Origin: Paraeggerthella hongkongensis
GTDB lineage: Bacteria; Actinomycetota; Coriobacteriia; Coriobacteriales; Eggerthellaceae
DNA length: 64,000 nucleotides
Direction of reading: 5' to 3'
NCBI RefSeq assembly: GCF_003340345.1
Contig: NZ_PPTQ01000006.1
Span: forward strand, 107,776 to 171,775
A model generated the notes under the pieces. The model did no database searches. It was not told the origin of the DNA and saw nothing but the letters and a program-made list of their open reading frames with translations. Both the position numbers and the translations under genes were made by a program. Positions 55,011-63,674 of the stretch are shown one piece after another (positions within the stretch are counted from its first letter, which is position 1; the number at the start of each line of letters is the position of its first letter).

Positions 55011-55171
55011 GTTTTCCTTCTTTCTGAGCTCGTCACTCGCATACTGAAGAAACTTTTTCCGCCTTGCGGCGAGAAAACCAAAACATAAGCTACTCGGCGA
55101 TCACCCCCTCCCCGGGCTTTCAAATCTGAAGGATGCCCATCCCCAACGGGCATCGCCAAGTACTGTTCGCC

Positions 55172-55435
55172 TTAAGCGGTGGGAGGCTTGGGGGCACCGG
55201 GAGCCGCGGGAGGCTTGGGGGCACCGGGAGCCTTGGGGGCACCAGGGGCTGCAGGGGCTGCAGGAGCGCCTGCACCGGGAAGCGGCTTTTCGCCATTGAT
55301 GTACGGCGTGAAATCGCACTTGCAGAACGGGCACTTTTTCAAAGTAACGCCCGCCATCATCTGGATGGTCTTACCGCACTCGGGGCACTTGTTCATCCCG
55401 TCGCCGCCGGACGCATCTGCTGGTCTAAAACACAT
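55172..55435 (-). CDS. Small MCFRP zinc-ribbon protein with Pro/Ala repeat tail
   Basis: The 87-residue protein begins MCFRPADASGG, has a zinc ribbon (CPECGK and CPFCKC) and ends in a low-complexity tail of Ala-Pro-Gly repeats (APGAPKAPGAPKPP). GGAGG precedes the ATG at 55435. It lies upstream of the molybdoenzyme on the same strand, 161 nt away. Similar Met-Cys small proteins appear to be common in this bacterial family. Function unknown. Confidence 0.7.
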   Translation of the reverse strand: MCFRPADASGGDGMNKCPECGKTIQMMAGVTLKKCPFCKCDFTPYINGEKPLPGAGAPAAPAAPGAPKAPGAPKPPAAPGAPKPPTA

Positions 55436-55642
55436 AAGGGAAGCCTCCGTTCCTCATTTGATCGGCAACCGCAGCAACGTGCCGTCGCCGACCACTCCAA
55501 CGTATGTCATGCACGATGCAAAACGGGGATTTCGCCACCGTGCCAATGACTTGCCAATACCGGCTTCGGCCATTGCAAGCACCAACGTATCCGGTGATTT
55601 CAGAATAGGTAGTTCCGCAAATTGCATATCGAATCACAAGGA

Positions 55643-55683
55643 CAATTTTGGTGTGAATACCATCGGTCCGAGAGGTTGATTTT
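55643..55683 (+). promoter_or_regulatory. Bipartite motif CAATTTT-N12-ATCG(G)TCCGAGAGGTTG, copy 1
   Basis: CAATTTT, 12 bases, then ATCGGTCCGAGAGGTTGA followed by TTTT. The same two parts with the same 12-nt gap occur at 58710-58750. Placed between the MCFRP gene (minus) and the gene at 55825 (plus). Likely regulator binding site. Confidence 0.6.
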
Positions 55684-55824
55684 CGTTTGAGACAAGTACG
55701 ATATGACTTTGTTTCACCTGATAATAAGCCATTTTTTACATTTCTTGCTTTTGGTGGTCGACGCGCGAACGGGCTTAGGTACGCTATAATCGCGGCAGAC
55801 CCAAACACCCCTGAGGAGGCCCTG

Positions 55825-56448
55825 GTGAAAAAGAACAATCGAGTCTATCTGCCCGCGGACGCACTGGCCCGTCACGAGGATTTCGACGTCTGGTACGAAG
55901 ACGGGGACACGTTTCTCAGCTTCAAGGGAGATTGGTCCAGCGAACGCGACAAAGTGACCATATTTGGACGAATGGGCGGCGAGATGGGGCGTATCAAGCC
56001 GGACGCGCAAACGCTTACGTACTATTTGCAACTTGAGCGATGGGAGTATGCGTTCCATACCTTGCGAGTGTTCAAGGACTATTACATAGAGGGCCTGCGC
56101 TGGCTGGTCAAAGGAAGCCTATCCAACCCCCCTTTCCACTTCACCAACGAAGACACCTCGAAGCAGGAAGGCCACGTCCGCCTAGTCGACTTCAAAAACC
56201 GTGGGGCATGCTACGAAATCAAAACGAGCGACGTCGCCAAGCTGCGCATAGCGACGGCAGCCATCGTGTCCATGGGCATCAAGGAAGAATACAAAGGAAA
56301 GAGCGAAGGCTTGAAAGACCCCAATGCGTCGAAAGCCCAGAAGCTCAAGCGATGGATGTTTGAAGGGCGAGGCCTTACCTACGAACAGCTACAAGAGCTC
56401 GAGAAGGCCCCTGAGCAAGCTGAGAGCCTCGCTGAAGACGCCAAGTAG
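55825..56448 (+). CDS. Unknown protein, possibly LURP-one/tubby-like fold
   Basis: The 207-residue protein starts at GTG 55825, with GAGGAGG five nt upstream. The alternating beta-rich pattern (VWYEDGDTFLSFKGDWSSERDKVTIFGRMGGEMGRI..., then FKDYYIEGLRWLVKG...FHFTNED) resembles the LURP-one/tubby-like barrel, but I am not certain. It ends in a charged helical tail. It stands alone, convergent with the MFS gene, and has the bipartite motif upstream, so it is probably co-regulated with the transporter and regulator. Confidence 0.65.
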   Translation: MKKNNRVYLPADALARHEDFDVWYEDGDTFLSFKGDWSSERDKVTIFGRMGGEMGRIKPDAQTLTYYLQLERWEYAFHTLRVFKDYYIEGLRWLVKGSLSNPPFHFTNEDTSKQEGHVRLVDFKNRGACYEIKTSDVAKLRIATAAIVSMGIKEEYKGKSEGLKDPNASKAQKLKRWMFEGRGLTYEQLQELEKAPEQAESLAEDAK

Positions 56449-56527
56449 GCACACAAGACCACCAACGCCAAGCAAACCGGGAGAGACCCGGACAGCTGTC
56501 CGGAAGCACTGATCAAGCCGAGCAAAA

Positions 56528-56567
56528 AAGAAGCCCTCGCTCCTTCATCGAAGGGCGAGGGCTTCTT
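56528..56567. terminator. Bidirectional terminator
   Basis: AAGAAGCCCTCGC pairs perfectly with GCGAGGGCTTCTT between convergent genes. Confidence 0.9.
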
Positions 56568-56648
56568 GCGTAACAAAACACGTTGCGAAGCCACACGTCG
56601 GACGGCTAAGCCGTCAAGGGGAGACGGTCGCGTCGCGAAAGATCCATA

Positions 56649-58334
56649 CTACTTCTTCTTGTTCTTAGCCAGCTGAGCGCCACCGAACACGAAGAAGTAC
56701 AGGAAGGGAAGAAGCAGGCCGACAGCCATGAGAGGCAGTGCGTACGGCTGCTTGGACCATCCGGGAACCACCAGGGGGCAAACGATGCACAGCACAGCCA
56801 AAATAGCAACGATTACCAGCATAACGCCGAAGCGCATCATACCGTCGCTCTCGGAGTTGCCAAGCCTGTCTTCCTCTTCCGCCAACGCATCCATAGACTT
56901 GCCAGCTGTTTCCTTAACGAACAAAACCGTGCAGATGAAGCCCAGGGCAAACGGGACAATAAGCACGAGAACCACCGTCGACCAGTTTGTATTGCCGGCA
57001 GCAGTCTGGAACATGGCCATACCGGCAATACCGCCGAGAACGATGGAGGACGCCGAACCGCCGAAGCGGGCGAATGCCTGGCACCAAGAAGTACCAGTAT
57101 TGCGGATGGCGGTGGGATAGCTCTCGGGCATCAACGGCTGAACAGCGGTGATGGCATAGTTGAGCGCAAAACCGAACAGCAGCATAAGCGCGATGCACAA
57201 ACCCATATTGTTCGGAGCAACGAAGATGGAGCACAAAATGATAGCGACGATGCAGAACAGCCACGACCCAGCGAGGTTGCGCTTACGGCCAACCTTGTCA
57301 GAAACGAAACCAACAGCGATGTTCGAAGCAATAGCCGCCATGTTGTTCCACGTCTGAAGGGCAACGCTGTCGGCCTGCGAATAGCCAAGACCCACGAACC
57401 AAGTGGGAATCCAGGCGTTCATGCCGTACACGCAGAACTGGCCGACGAAGTAAGCAGACCAGATAGCGCAGGTTGCCACGATGAACTTGCTCGAGAACAG
57501 AACCGAAGGGCCAGTCTTGGCAGGCTTCGGAGGAACGATCAGCAAAGCGGGATCGTAAGTGTGAGAAGAGTGACGCGTTGCCTGCTCGATCTGGGTCAGG
57601 CGCTCGCATGCCTTCTCCTTGTTACCCGAGTTAGCGTACCAGTGCGGAGTCTCGTGCATGGTAAAGATGAGAATGATGCCGTAGATCAGAGGGATGCCGC
57701 CGATCAGGTAGCAGATACGCCAGTTGGCGTACATGGTAGCCGTACCGCCATCAGCCAGAGCATAGGTCACCTGGTTGGTGAATTCGCCCAAAAGCGGCGT
57801 AGCTGCGTTGCAGATAGGATTGGCAATCAAACCAGCCAAAACCCAGCCGACGACCATGAAGGCCATACCGAACGTAACAAAGATACCGCGTTGCTTGGAC
57901 GGCATGCTCTCGGAGAACACCGTGGTCACAACGGGAATGCAGGAACCAACGCCAAATCCGGCGATCAGGCGGAACGCGGCGAAGAACGCCAGATCATTCG
58001 CAAATGCCTGAGGCAAGGTGAACAGCCCGTAAAACATAACGGCGGCAATCAACGTCTTCTTGCGACCAATCTTGTCGGACATAATACCGCCGACAGCGCC
58101 GCCGATAACCATGCCGAGCAAGCCCCACGTGGTTAAAGACCCCATAAGTGCTCCGGGAGCCGCATCTTCCGGCCAGAATGTATGAGCAACGAACAGGTTG
58201 GTCGAATTGACGATCATGAAGTCATAACCATCGAAGATCATAGCAAAGGCGAGCAGCACGAACACGACCCACGTGTGCGAACTGATGCCGATGGAGTCTA
58301 TGACTTCTGAGATGGTAAATTCTTTTTTATCCAT
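56649..58334 (-). CDS. MFS transporter of the aromatic acid:H+ symporter type
   Basis: The 561-residue protein has the AAHS-like first-segment motif AMIFDGYDFMIVNSTN and the MFS loop GGIMSDKIGRKKTL, with a second copy of this pattern in VGFVSDKVGRKRNL. It is longer than the usual about 450 residues; the extra C-terminal part adds two more hydrophobic segments (FGVMLVIVAILAVLCIVCPLVV and a last hairpin), so about 14 in total. It likely imports an aromatic or similar organic acid for the molybdoenzyme. GAGGGGG precedes the ATG at 58334, and a large dyad lies 32-62 nt upstream of it. Confidence 0.87.
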   Translation of the reverse strand: MDKKEFTISEVIDSIGISSHTWVVFVLLAFAMIFDGYDFMIVNSTNLFVAHTFWPEDAAPGALMGSLTTWGLLGMVIGGAVGGIMSDKIGRKKTLIAAVMFYGLFTLPQAFANDLAFFAAFRLIAGFGVGSCIPVVTTVFSESMPSKQRGIFVTFGMAFMVVGWVLAGLIANPICNAATPLLGEFTNQVTYALADGGTATMYANWRICYLIGGIPLIYGIILIFTMHETPHWYANSGNKEKACERLTQIEQATRHSSHTYDPALLIVPPKPAKTGPSVLFSSKFIVATCAIWSAYFVGQFCVYGMNAWIPTWFVGLGYSQADSVALQTWNNMAAIASNIAVGFVSDKVGRKRNLAGSWLFCIVAIILCSIFVAPNNMGLCIALMLLFGFALNYAITAVQPLMPESYPTAIRNTGTSWCQAFARFGGSASSIVLGGIAGMAMFQTAAGNTNWSTVVLVLIVPFALGFICTVLFVKETAGKSMDALAEEEDRLGNSESDGMMRFGVMLVIVAILAVLCIVCPLVVPGWSKQPYALPLMAVGLLLPFLYFFVFGGAQLAKNKKK

Positions 58335-58365
58335 CAAAACCCCCTCTGAAGGAAAGTAAACACTG

Positions 58366-58396
58366 TTGCAATTCGGCCATATCGGCCAAATTGCAA
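58366..58396. promoter_or_regulatory. 31-bp dyad in the MFS promoter
   Basis: TTGCAATT (58366) and AATTGCAA (58389) are perfect arms; inside them GGCC (58375) and GGCC (58384) pair as well. The only mismatched pair is C58374/A58388. A strong candidate operator for the transporter gene. Confidence 0.65.
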
Positions 58397-58709
58397 GAAT
58401 TAAGTTCACCCTCTACGCGATAGCAAGACGGCAGCAGCGCATTGATGGGAAACTACAGACGCTTCAGTATTCGCAAATTATTGAGGCTTCCGCAGTTTTG
58501 AGTTCCGCCCCGTATCGGCCCTCGAATCACCCATAAGAATACGCAGCAGCCGGAAGAAACGACCGCGCACGTCCCCCTTTCCACGATTCTCCTTCGGATA
58601 GCCAAGCTGAAAGAGCGCAGCCTGGCCAACCCCCTATCAATCCTTGTCAAAAGAAACCGACGCCGCAAATACTAGGCACTGAAGGATGCAGAGCATCGAA
58701 TCATGGGGG
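58397..58709. other. Gene-free spacer
   Basis: No credible gene. It separates the operator of the MFS gene from the bipartite motif before the LuxR gene. Confidence 0.4.
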
Positions 58710-58750
58710 CAATTTTCAAATGGGCCCTATCGTTCCGAGAGGTTGATTTT
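58710..58750 (+). promoter_or_regulatory. Bipartite motif CAATTTT-N12-ATCG(T)TCCGAGAGGTTG, copy 2
   Basis: Second copy of the motif at 55643, same orientation and same spacing, with a single difference (T for G) in the long part. Located 247 nt before the LuxR gene start. Confidence 0.6.
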
Positions 58751-58996
58751 TATCATTCTTCAATCTCACCACCCCATATAACCCCAGATGGCGCTTGTAG
58801 ACCTAATATTCTGCATTTGAACGACGATCTGTTTTCGTTTATATTGAACCCACCGATGATTGAGCCGCGAAACATCTGAGGGCGTGACCCATTTCCCCTA
58901 TCCAACGCATCAGGAAACACTGCATGCGCCTACGCGCAAATGGAGAAGGAAACGGGCCGATTCAAAAACAACTCTGGGGGATACGGGGAGAGTCTC

Positions 58997-60731
58997 ATGG
59001 CTTTGTCTTTTCCGCGCGTCAGCATTACGGTTAACGACGACCGAGGCCTAGGTACTCAAGGCGAGCTAAGCGGCTTATCGCTAGGATTAGGCATCCACCA
59101 AGCATGGGTGTATTCCGCCATGTTTGGAACCACTACAATTTTTCAAACAAGCGAAAACGTCGCCCAAAACGGTGGCTCCATCCCCTCGGTTACGTTTGTG
59201 TTCCTCATATCAATCATCGTGTTTGCCTTAACGCTTTTTACCGCTGCGGCAACGGACCAAAAATTCCTTCGCACATACACGCGAAAGCAGACCATGGTTG
59301 TTGCAGCGGCGCTCACCTCCATCGGAACGTTCTCCGTGTTCGCAGCTTTCGCTCCCGGAATAATCGGCATAGCAGCAACGGTATTCGCCGGGGTTGCAAC
59401 CGGAATCGGATCCGCGTTCATGCTTATCTTTTGGGGCGTTGCCTATTCCCGCGACAGCTCGGCGTCCATCGTCGTGAACACGGCAGTGTCCACCGTCATC
59501 GCCGTTGCCATATATTCTCTTGTCTTGCACATCGTTCCCGCGCCGTATTCCGGAATCCTCACTGCCTGCCTACCTTTATTGGAACTCCCGCTCCTCTGGC
59601 AACTTACACCTGAAAGCTATGCCATCCGACATGCCATTCCGATATTCAACCCGCTACCCGTCAAGAAGGTTCCGTTTTCCCTGCGTCTCAGCTTCCCTGT
59701 GCTTCTGTTCGGGTTCGCACTTGGCGCCCTGCGATCCGTTTCCACGCAAATCATCCTGCCATCATCCGATCTTACAACGCAGCTACTGGCGCTGTTCGCC
59801 GGAGGGGCGGCTACAATCCTGCTTCTCATAACCGTATTTTCGATTGATAAAAGAAGCCATTGGGATTTTCTTTTCAGACCCATCGTTCCCTTCATTGCCG
59901 TCACTCTGTTCTTTTTACCATCGCTCGCTCTGGATAACAGCATAGTGCCCCCGCTTGTCCTGCTGACAGGCTACATGTGCTTCGAATCGCTCATGTGGGT
60001 GTTTTTCGGAGAGTTGGCTCAGGAGTTTCGCTTGTCCCCTATTTTCGTGTTCGGAGTCGGACGCGGATGCCTAGCTTTGGGATCTCTTGCGGGCTCTCTT
60101 TTGGTAACGGATCCCCACCTACTCGACACGCTCACGCCGTTTGGAGAGAACAGTGGAGCTATTGTCATCATGTTCACCATGGTGTTAGCGTACGCGCTGC
60201 TTCCCCGCGTACGCGATATAAAACGCGCTATTGGCCCTGCAGATGATTCTTTCAACAGGGCCATTGCATCTATGAACCTTCAGAACGAACAAGCACACGC
60301 CGACAGCAAAGGCGTCTCCAAGCAAAGTAAGGAAGTCAACAGCAAAGCGACTGCAGTTGACTCAACTCACACCAGCGCGAAGGAAAAATCAGAGAACCCC
60401 CCCCCCCATCGCTTCCGGGGAGCCTCGGCAAAAGACCGGTCCGCAGCGGGCAGCGGCCGATGTGCTGCAGTTTGACGAGGGATCTCGCAAAAGCGGATGG
60501 TTCCGCGGTCAGTGCGAGGAGATAGCCAATCGATACCTGCTCTCTCGACGCGAAACGGAAGTCATGTTCATGCTGGCAAAAGGATACAACGCCGCCTATA
60601 TTCAGGACCAGCTGTACATCTCCAAGAGCACGGCGAAAACGCACATCTCGCATATCTACCGAAAGCTGAACATCCACAACCAGCAGGAACTGCTCGCCAT
60701 GATCGGAGAAGGCCGGGAGTCGCGCGAGTAA
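58997..60731 (+). CDS. MFS-like LuxR regulator split by a C11 tract (phase-variable candidate)
   Basis: From ATG 58997 (GGGGAG upstream) the frame encodes about 12 hydrophobic segments of the same regulator type as at 41060. As sequenced it runs on to a stop at 60475 without a DNA-binding domain. The LuxR helix-turn-helix (LSRRETEVMFMLAKGYNAAYIQDQLYISKSTAKTHISHIYRKL, about 60540-60680) is in another frame and ends at 60731. The frames meet at an uninterrupted run of 11 C at 60397-60407. With 10 C the two parts form one 577-residue protein. So the sequenced allele is OFF, or the tract is miscounted. The likely targets are the neighbouring transporter and molybdoenzyme. Confidence 0.85.
60397..60407 (+). 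repeat. Homopolymeric C11 tract inside the LuxR gene
   Basis: Eleven consecutive C at the linker between the membrane part and the helix-turn-helix. By far the longest homopolymer I noticed in the window. Confidence 0.9.
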
Positions 60732-60732
60732 A

Positions 60733-60762
60733 GCGTCTTTGAGCGCCGGCGCTCAAAGACGC
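60733..60762. terminator. Perfect palindrome after the LuxR gene
   Basis: GCGTCTTTGAGCGCC is followed at once by its reverse complement. No T run follows, so termination would not be of the classical kind. Confidence 0.6.
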
Positions 60763-60903
60763 AATTCAGCCGCGGACCCAGCCCCACATCCCTTTTGTCA
60801 AGACGAAAATTCAGAAAGCCGAGACAAGGCTCTCTACTGAACGCCTTGCGCATTTCGAAAACCCACGAGAATCCGCAAGGCGTCATTAGGTGTAACTAAA
60901 TAA

Positions 60904-60938
60904 TTTGCAATGTAACGTTATGAATGTTACATTGCAAA
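60904..60938. promoter_or_regulatory. Operator: TTTGCAATGTAAC-N9-GTTACATTGCAAA
   Basis: Perfect 13-bp inverted repeat 27 nt before the antitoxin start, as expected for negative autoregulation by an AbiEi-type antitoxin. Extra GTAAC/GTTAC half-sites flank it (60894 and 60946). Confidence 0.75.
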
Positions 60939-60965
60939 AAAATAAGTTACGACAGGAGGCGAGGC

Positions 60966-61955
60966 ATGCGGGAATACGTCGAGAAGATGCTGCACACGAA
61001 AGTCGAGAGCAAGCCCGTCGATGCCTCGGGGCTCCCCCTCTACCTAAGGGGGCTGTACTCACTGGAACGGTGGATTGTCTTCGGCGTGCCGTTCGCCGTG
61101 GCCTCCCCTCTCGAAAACCCGGCGGTGAAGACCATGGCGAAGCACCGCGATGCGCTGGAAGTAGCCCTGGAAATCCCCGTGGCGTTCGCCCTAGAGGACG
61201 CCACGGGCTACAGGATCGGGCGAATGCTCGAGGTGGGTCTTCCCTTCGTCGCCCCGGACAGGCAGGTGTACCTGCCGTTTTTAGGAGTTTCGCTGAACGA
61301 GGGGAGGGTCCGCGCGGACGCCCGACGGCAAACGCGCGCCGAGAAGCTCTCACCCCAGGCCCAGCGCCTTGCGCTCATGGCGCTCTACGGCGACTTCGAT
61401 GGCGTCAGCGTCACCCGCGCAGCGAGGCTTCTCGGCGTGGCAAAGATGACCGCCTCACGAGCCTTCGACGAGCTCGAAGCCGCCGACCCCCCGCTCATCG
61501 CCATCGAAGGGCGCCGGCGGGTCCTGCAGCCCGACAAAGACAAGAAAGCGCTGTGGCAGCGGCTTGAGCCCCGTCTGTCGAGCCCGGTCGCAAGGGAGTA
61601 CCGCCTAGGCTACCTGCCCGATGCGGACCTCCCGCTGGGCGGGATTTCGGCGCTGTGCGAGCTCTCGATGCTGCAGGACGACCCCTGGTCGACCCTCGCC
61701 GCGACGAAGGAGCAGGAGCGAGCCCTGGGACTGACGGCCGACGCGCGCCCCGTCGGCTTCGGCGAGCCCGACGGCCCGGCGTGCGTGGTGCAGGTAGTGC
61801 GCTACGAGCCCGTGCCGGCACCCGGATGCGCGGTCGACCCGCTTTCGGCCATCCTATCCCTCCCAGACGACGAGAGGAACGACCCGCGTGTCGCGGGCGA
61901 AATCGAGAGCATTTTGAATCAAGTGCTTGGAGGCGATGATGAGGGGAATCGATAA
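60966..61955 (+). CDS. AbiEi-like antitoxin/transcriptional regulator
   Basis: The 329-residue protein has a winged-helix-like region in the middle (LALMALYGDFDGVSVTRAARLLGVAKMTASRAFDELEAA, about 135-175), preceded by a domain of unknown fold. Its place directly upstream of, and overlapping (17 nt) with, a nucleotidyltransferase of AbiEii type identifies the pair as a type IV toxin-antitoxin module. It is larger than the classic AbiEi. AGGAGG precedes the ATG at 60966. It should bind the inverted repeat in front of the operon. Confidence 0.75.
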   Translation: MREYVEKMLHTKVESKPVDASGLPLYLRGLYSLERWIVFGVPFAVASPLENPAVKTMAKHRDALEVALEIPVAFALEDATGYRIGRMLEVGLPFVAPDRQVYLPFLGVSLNEGRVRADARRQTRAEKLSPQAQRLALMALYGDFDGVSVTRAARLLGVAKMTASRAFDELEAADPPLIAIEGRRRVLQPDKDKKALWQRLEPRLSSPVAREYRLGYLPDADLPLGGISALCELSMLQDDPWSTLAATKEQERALGLTADARPVGFGEPDGPACVVQVVRYEPVPAPGCAVDPLSAILSLPDDERNDPRVAGEIESILNQVLGGDDEGNR

Positions 61956-62688
61956 GTTCAGGAAGTGCTTCGAAGGGCACGGAGGCGAGTACGTCCTCAT
62001 CGGCGGCGGGGCGTGCAACCTGCTGTTCGGCGAAACGGGGCAGGACTTCCGGGCGACCAAGGACCTGGACCTGGTCCTCCTAGTGGAGGCGCTAACGCCC
62101 GAGTTCGGCCGCGTTTTCTGGGACTTCGTCAGGGCGGGCGGGTACGAAAACAGGCAGAAGAGCAACGGGAAGCCGCAGTTCTACCGGTTCTCCAAGCCGA
62201 AGGACCCGGCCTACCCCGCCATGCTGGAACTGTTCGCGCGCACCAACGTCGACCTGCGCGACACCGACTCCGGCCTCGCGCCGATCCACATCGACGACGA
62301 GGTTTCCAGCCTGTCCGCGATCCTACTGGACGAGGAGTACTATCGGCTGCTCGTCGACAACAGGGCGTCGACCGGCGGCATCGCCGTCCTATCGGCGGAA
62401 GGGCTGATCCCCTTCAAGGCCAAGGCGTGGCTCGATCTGTCGGCAAGGCGGGCGGACGGCCAGGACATCGACGAGAAGAGCGTGAAGAAGCACCGCAACG
62501 ACATCTGTCGCCTGGCCACCCTGCTCACGGGCGGCGAGCGCCCCGCCATGAGCGAGGGGATCCGCGCCGACATGCAGCGCTTCATGGAAGCCTATGAGTC
62601 GGACCCAGTCGACCCCAAAGCGCTCAAGATCAGGGGCATCGGGACGCAGCAGGTCGTCGAGGTGCTGAAGAGCGTCTACCTGCGATAA
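61939..62688 (+). CDS. AbiEii-like nucleotidyltransferase toxin
   Basis: The 249-residue protein begins with a DUF1814/AbiEii nucleotidyltransferase core: VLIGGGACNLLFG, then FRATKDLDLVL, which supplies the paired acidic residues. Later IPFKAKAWLDLSARR and the basic KKHRNDICRLA resemble motifs III and IV. AbiEii toxins transfer nucleotides to tRNA acceptor ends or similar targets. The start ATG 61939 has GGAGG at 61929-61933. It may give phage defence by abortive infection. Confidence 0.82.
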   Translation: MRGIDKFRKCFEGHGGEYVLIGGGACNLLFGETGQDFRATKDLDLVLLVEALTPEFGRVFWDFVRAGGYENRQKSNGKPQFYRFSKPKDPAYPAMLELFARTNVDLRDTDSGLAPIHIDDEVSSLSAILLDEEYYRLLVDNRASTGGIAVLSAEGLIPFKAKAWLDLSARRADGQDIDEKSVKKHRNDICRLATLLTGGERPAMSEGIRADMQRFMEAYESDPVDPKALKIRGIGTQQVVEVLKSVYLR

Positions 62689-62951
62689 CGCAAGCTGTTC
62701 GATTGCGTTATCGCCCGCCGTTGCCCAATGCAGACCGCAAGGCACCGAGCTCGCCAAGCACCGCATCCGTTTAGGGTGCGAAAGGACGACTCCTCTCTGG
62801 GCGCATCGCAAGAAGAGCGCTCTGCGAATCGGCTGGTGCAAACCCGGACCCGCCGCGTTCCCAACAGCCGCAATGGCCGAGGCCGAGAGCAGAAACCCTG
62901 AAACCTATAATTGCGCATTACGACCACCCACGCCACAGTGAAATACAACGC

Positions 62952-63674
62952 ATGAACTGGGCATCCTCTAACGAAAAGCGTTTCGAGATCAAAAAGGGGA
63001 AGTTTGAAGACGAGATCCTTGAGGAGATGATCGAGGCCGAGCGGAAGGTAGATAACGCCGAGCGGGAGCGAAATCAGCTGAGTGAAGAAAACTACCGACT
63101 CAGAATGCGATGCGACAACTATGAGCAGGCCTTCAAGTTCTCCTCCGGTTCGCGATTTTACGACGACAGCTTGCGAAAGTTCCTGTCGACGATGCCCAGC
63201 CTTCCCAAAAGGCCATGCGAGGTTGCCCAGTTGGCAGCAAAGGTTTTCTCCGACGAAATCGACTTCAGCGAGCGCGGCTGGTCGTCGCTGGATAGATGCA
63301 CAGCGGATTTGAACGTCCTCTGGGCCGCTCTTCGAGACATCGCCACCGTCCTTCATCCCATGCTCGCGAGCAAGGAGAGCATCGATGTCGCTGCGGAGTT
63401 CTCCAGCAAGTCGAGATTCAAATACGCCCGCGGTGAGGGCAGGCGAACCCGCAAAGACCCGAAGCTGATGGCCCAACGCGAAGACATGCATCAAGGAAAG
63501 AAAATCTTCATAGAGAGGCACGTCTCGTCTTCGACCGGCGACGCATCGAGCAAGAACTTTTCAGATTGTATTTCGATTACGATGCGCCGAGCGGAAAGGT
63601 CGTCATCGGCGAGTGCGGTGGCCATATGGACAACTACACGACAAGATCGCTGTGCTAAGGGTCAATTCGAGTGA
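62952..63674 (+). pseudogene. Frameshifted gene of unknown function
   Basis: The first about 185 residues read well: a coiled coil (residues 8-60, ILEEMIEAERKVDNAERERN), then a compact domain. From about 63515 the frame turns into Ser/Arg-rich text, while another frame continues with a more natural sequence (ARLVFDRRRIEQELFRLYF, then GKVVIGECGGHMDNYTTRSL) to a stop at 63656. A single-base indel near 63515 would explain it. Family not recognised; its position after AbiE suggests a further accessory gene. Confidence 0.55.

Noticed and set aside
52677..55088. 803-codon plus-strand frame opposite the molybdoenzyme
   Set aside because: No domain motif; it mirrors the large subunit on the other strand, which has family motifs throughout.
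60357..60731. Independent small LuxR protein starting at 60357
   Set aside because: The first part of this frame overlaps the linker of the membrane regulator without a ribosome binding site. A split at the C11 tract explains it better.
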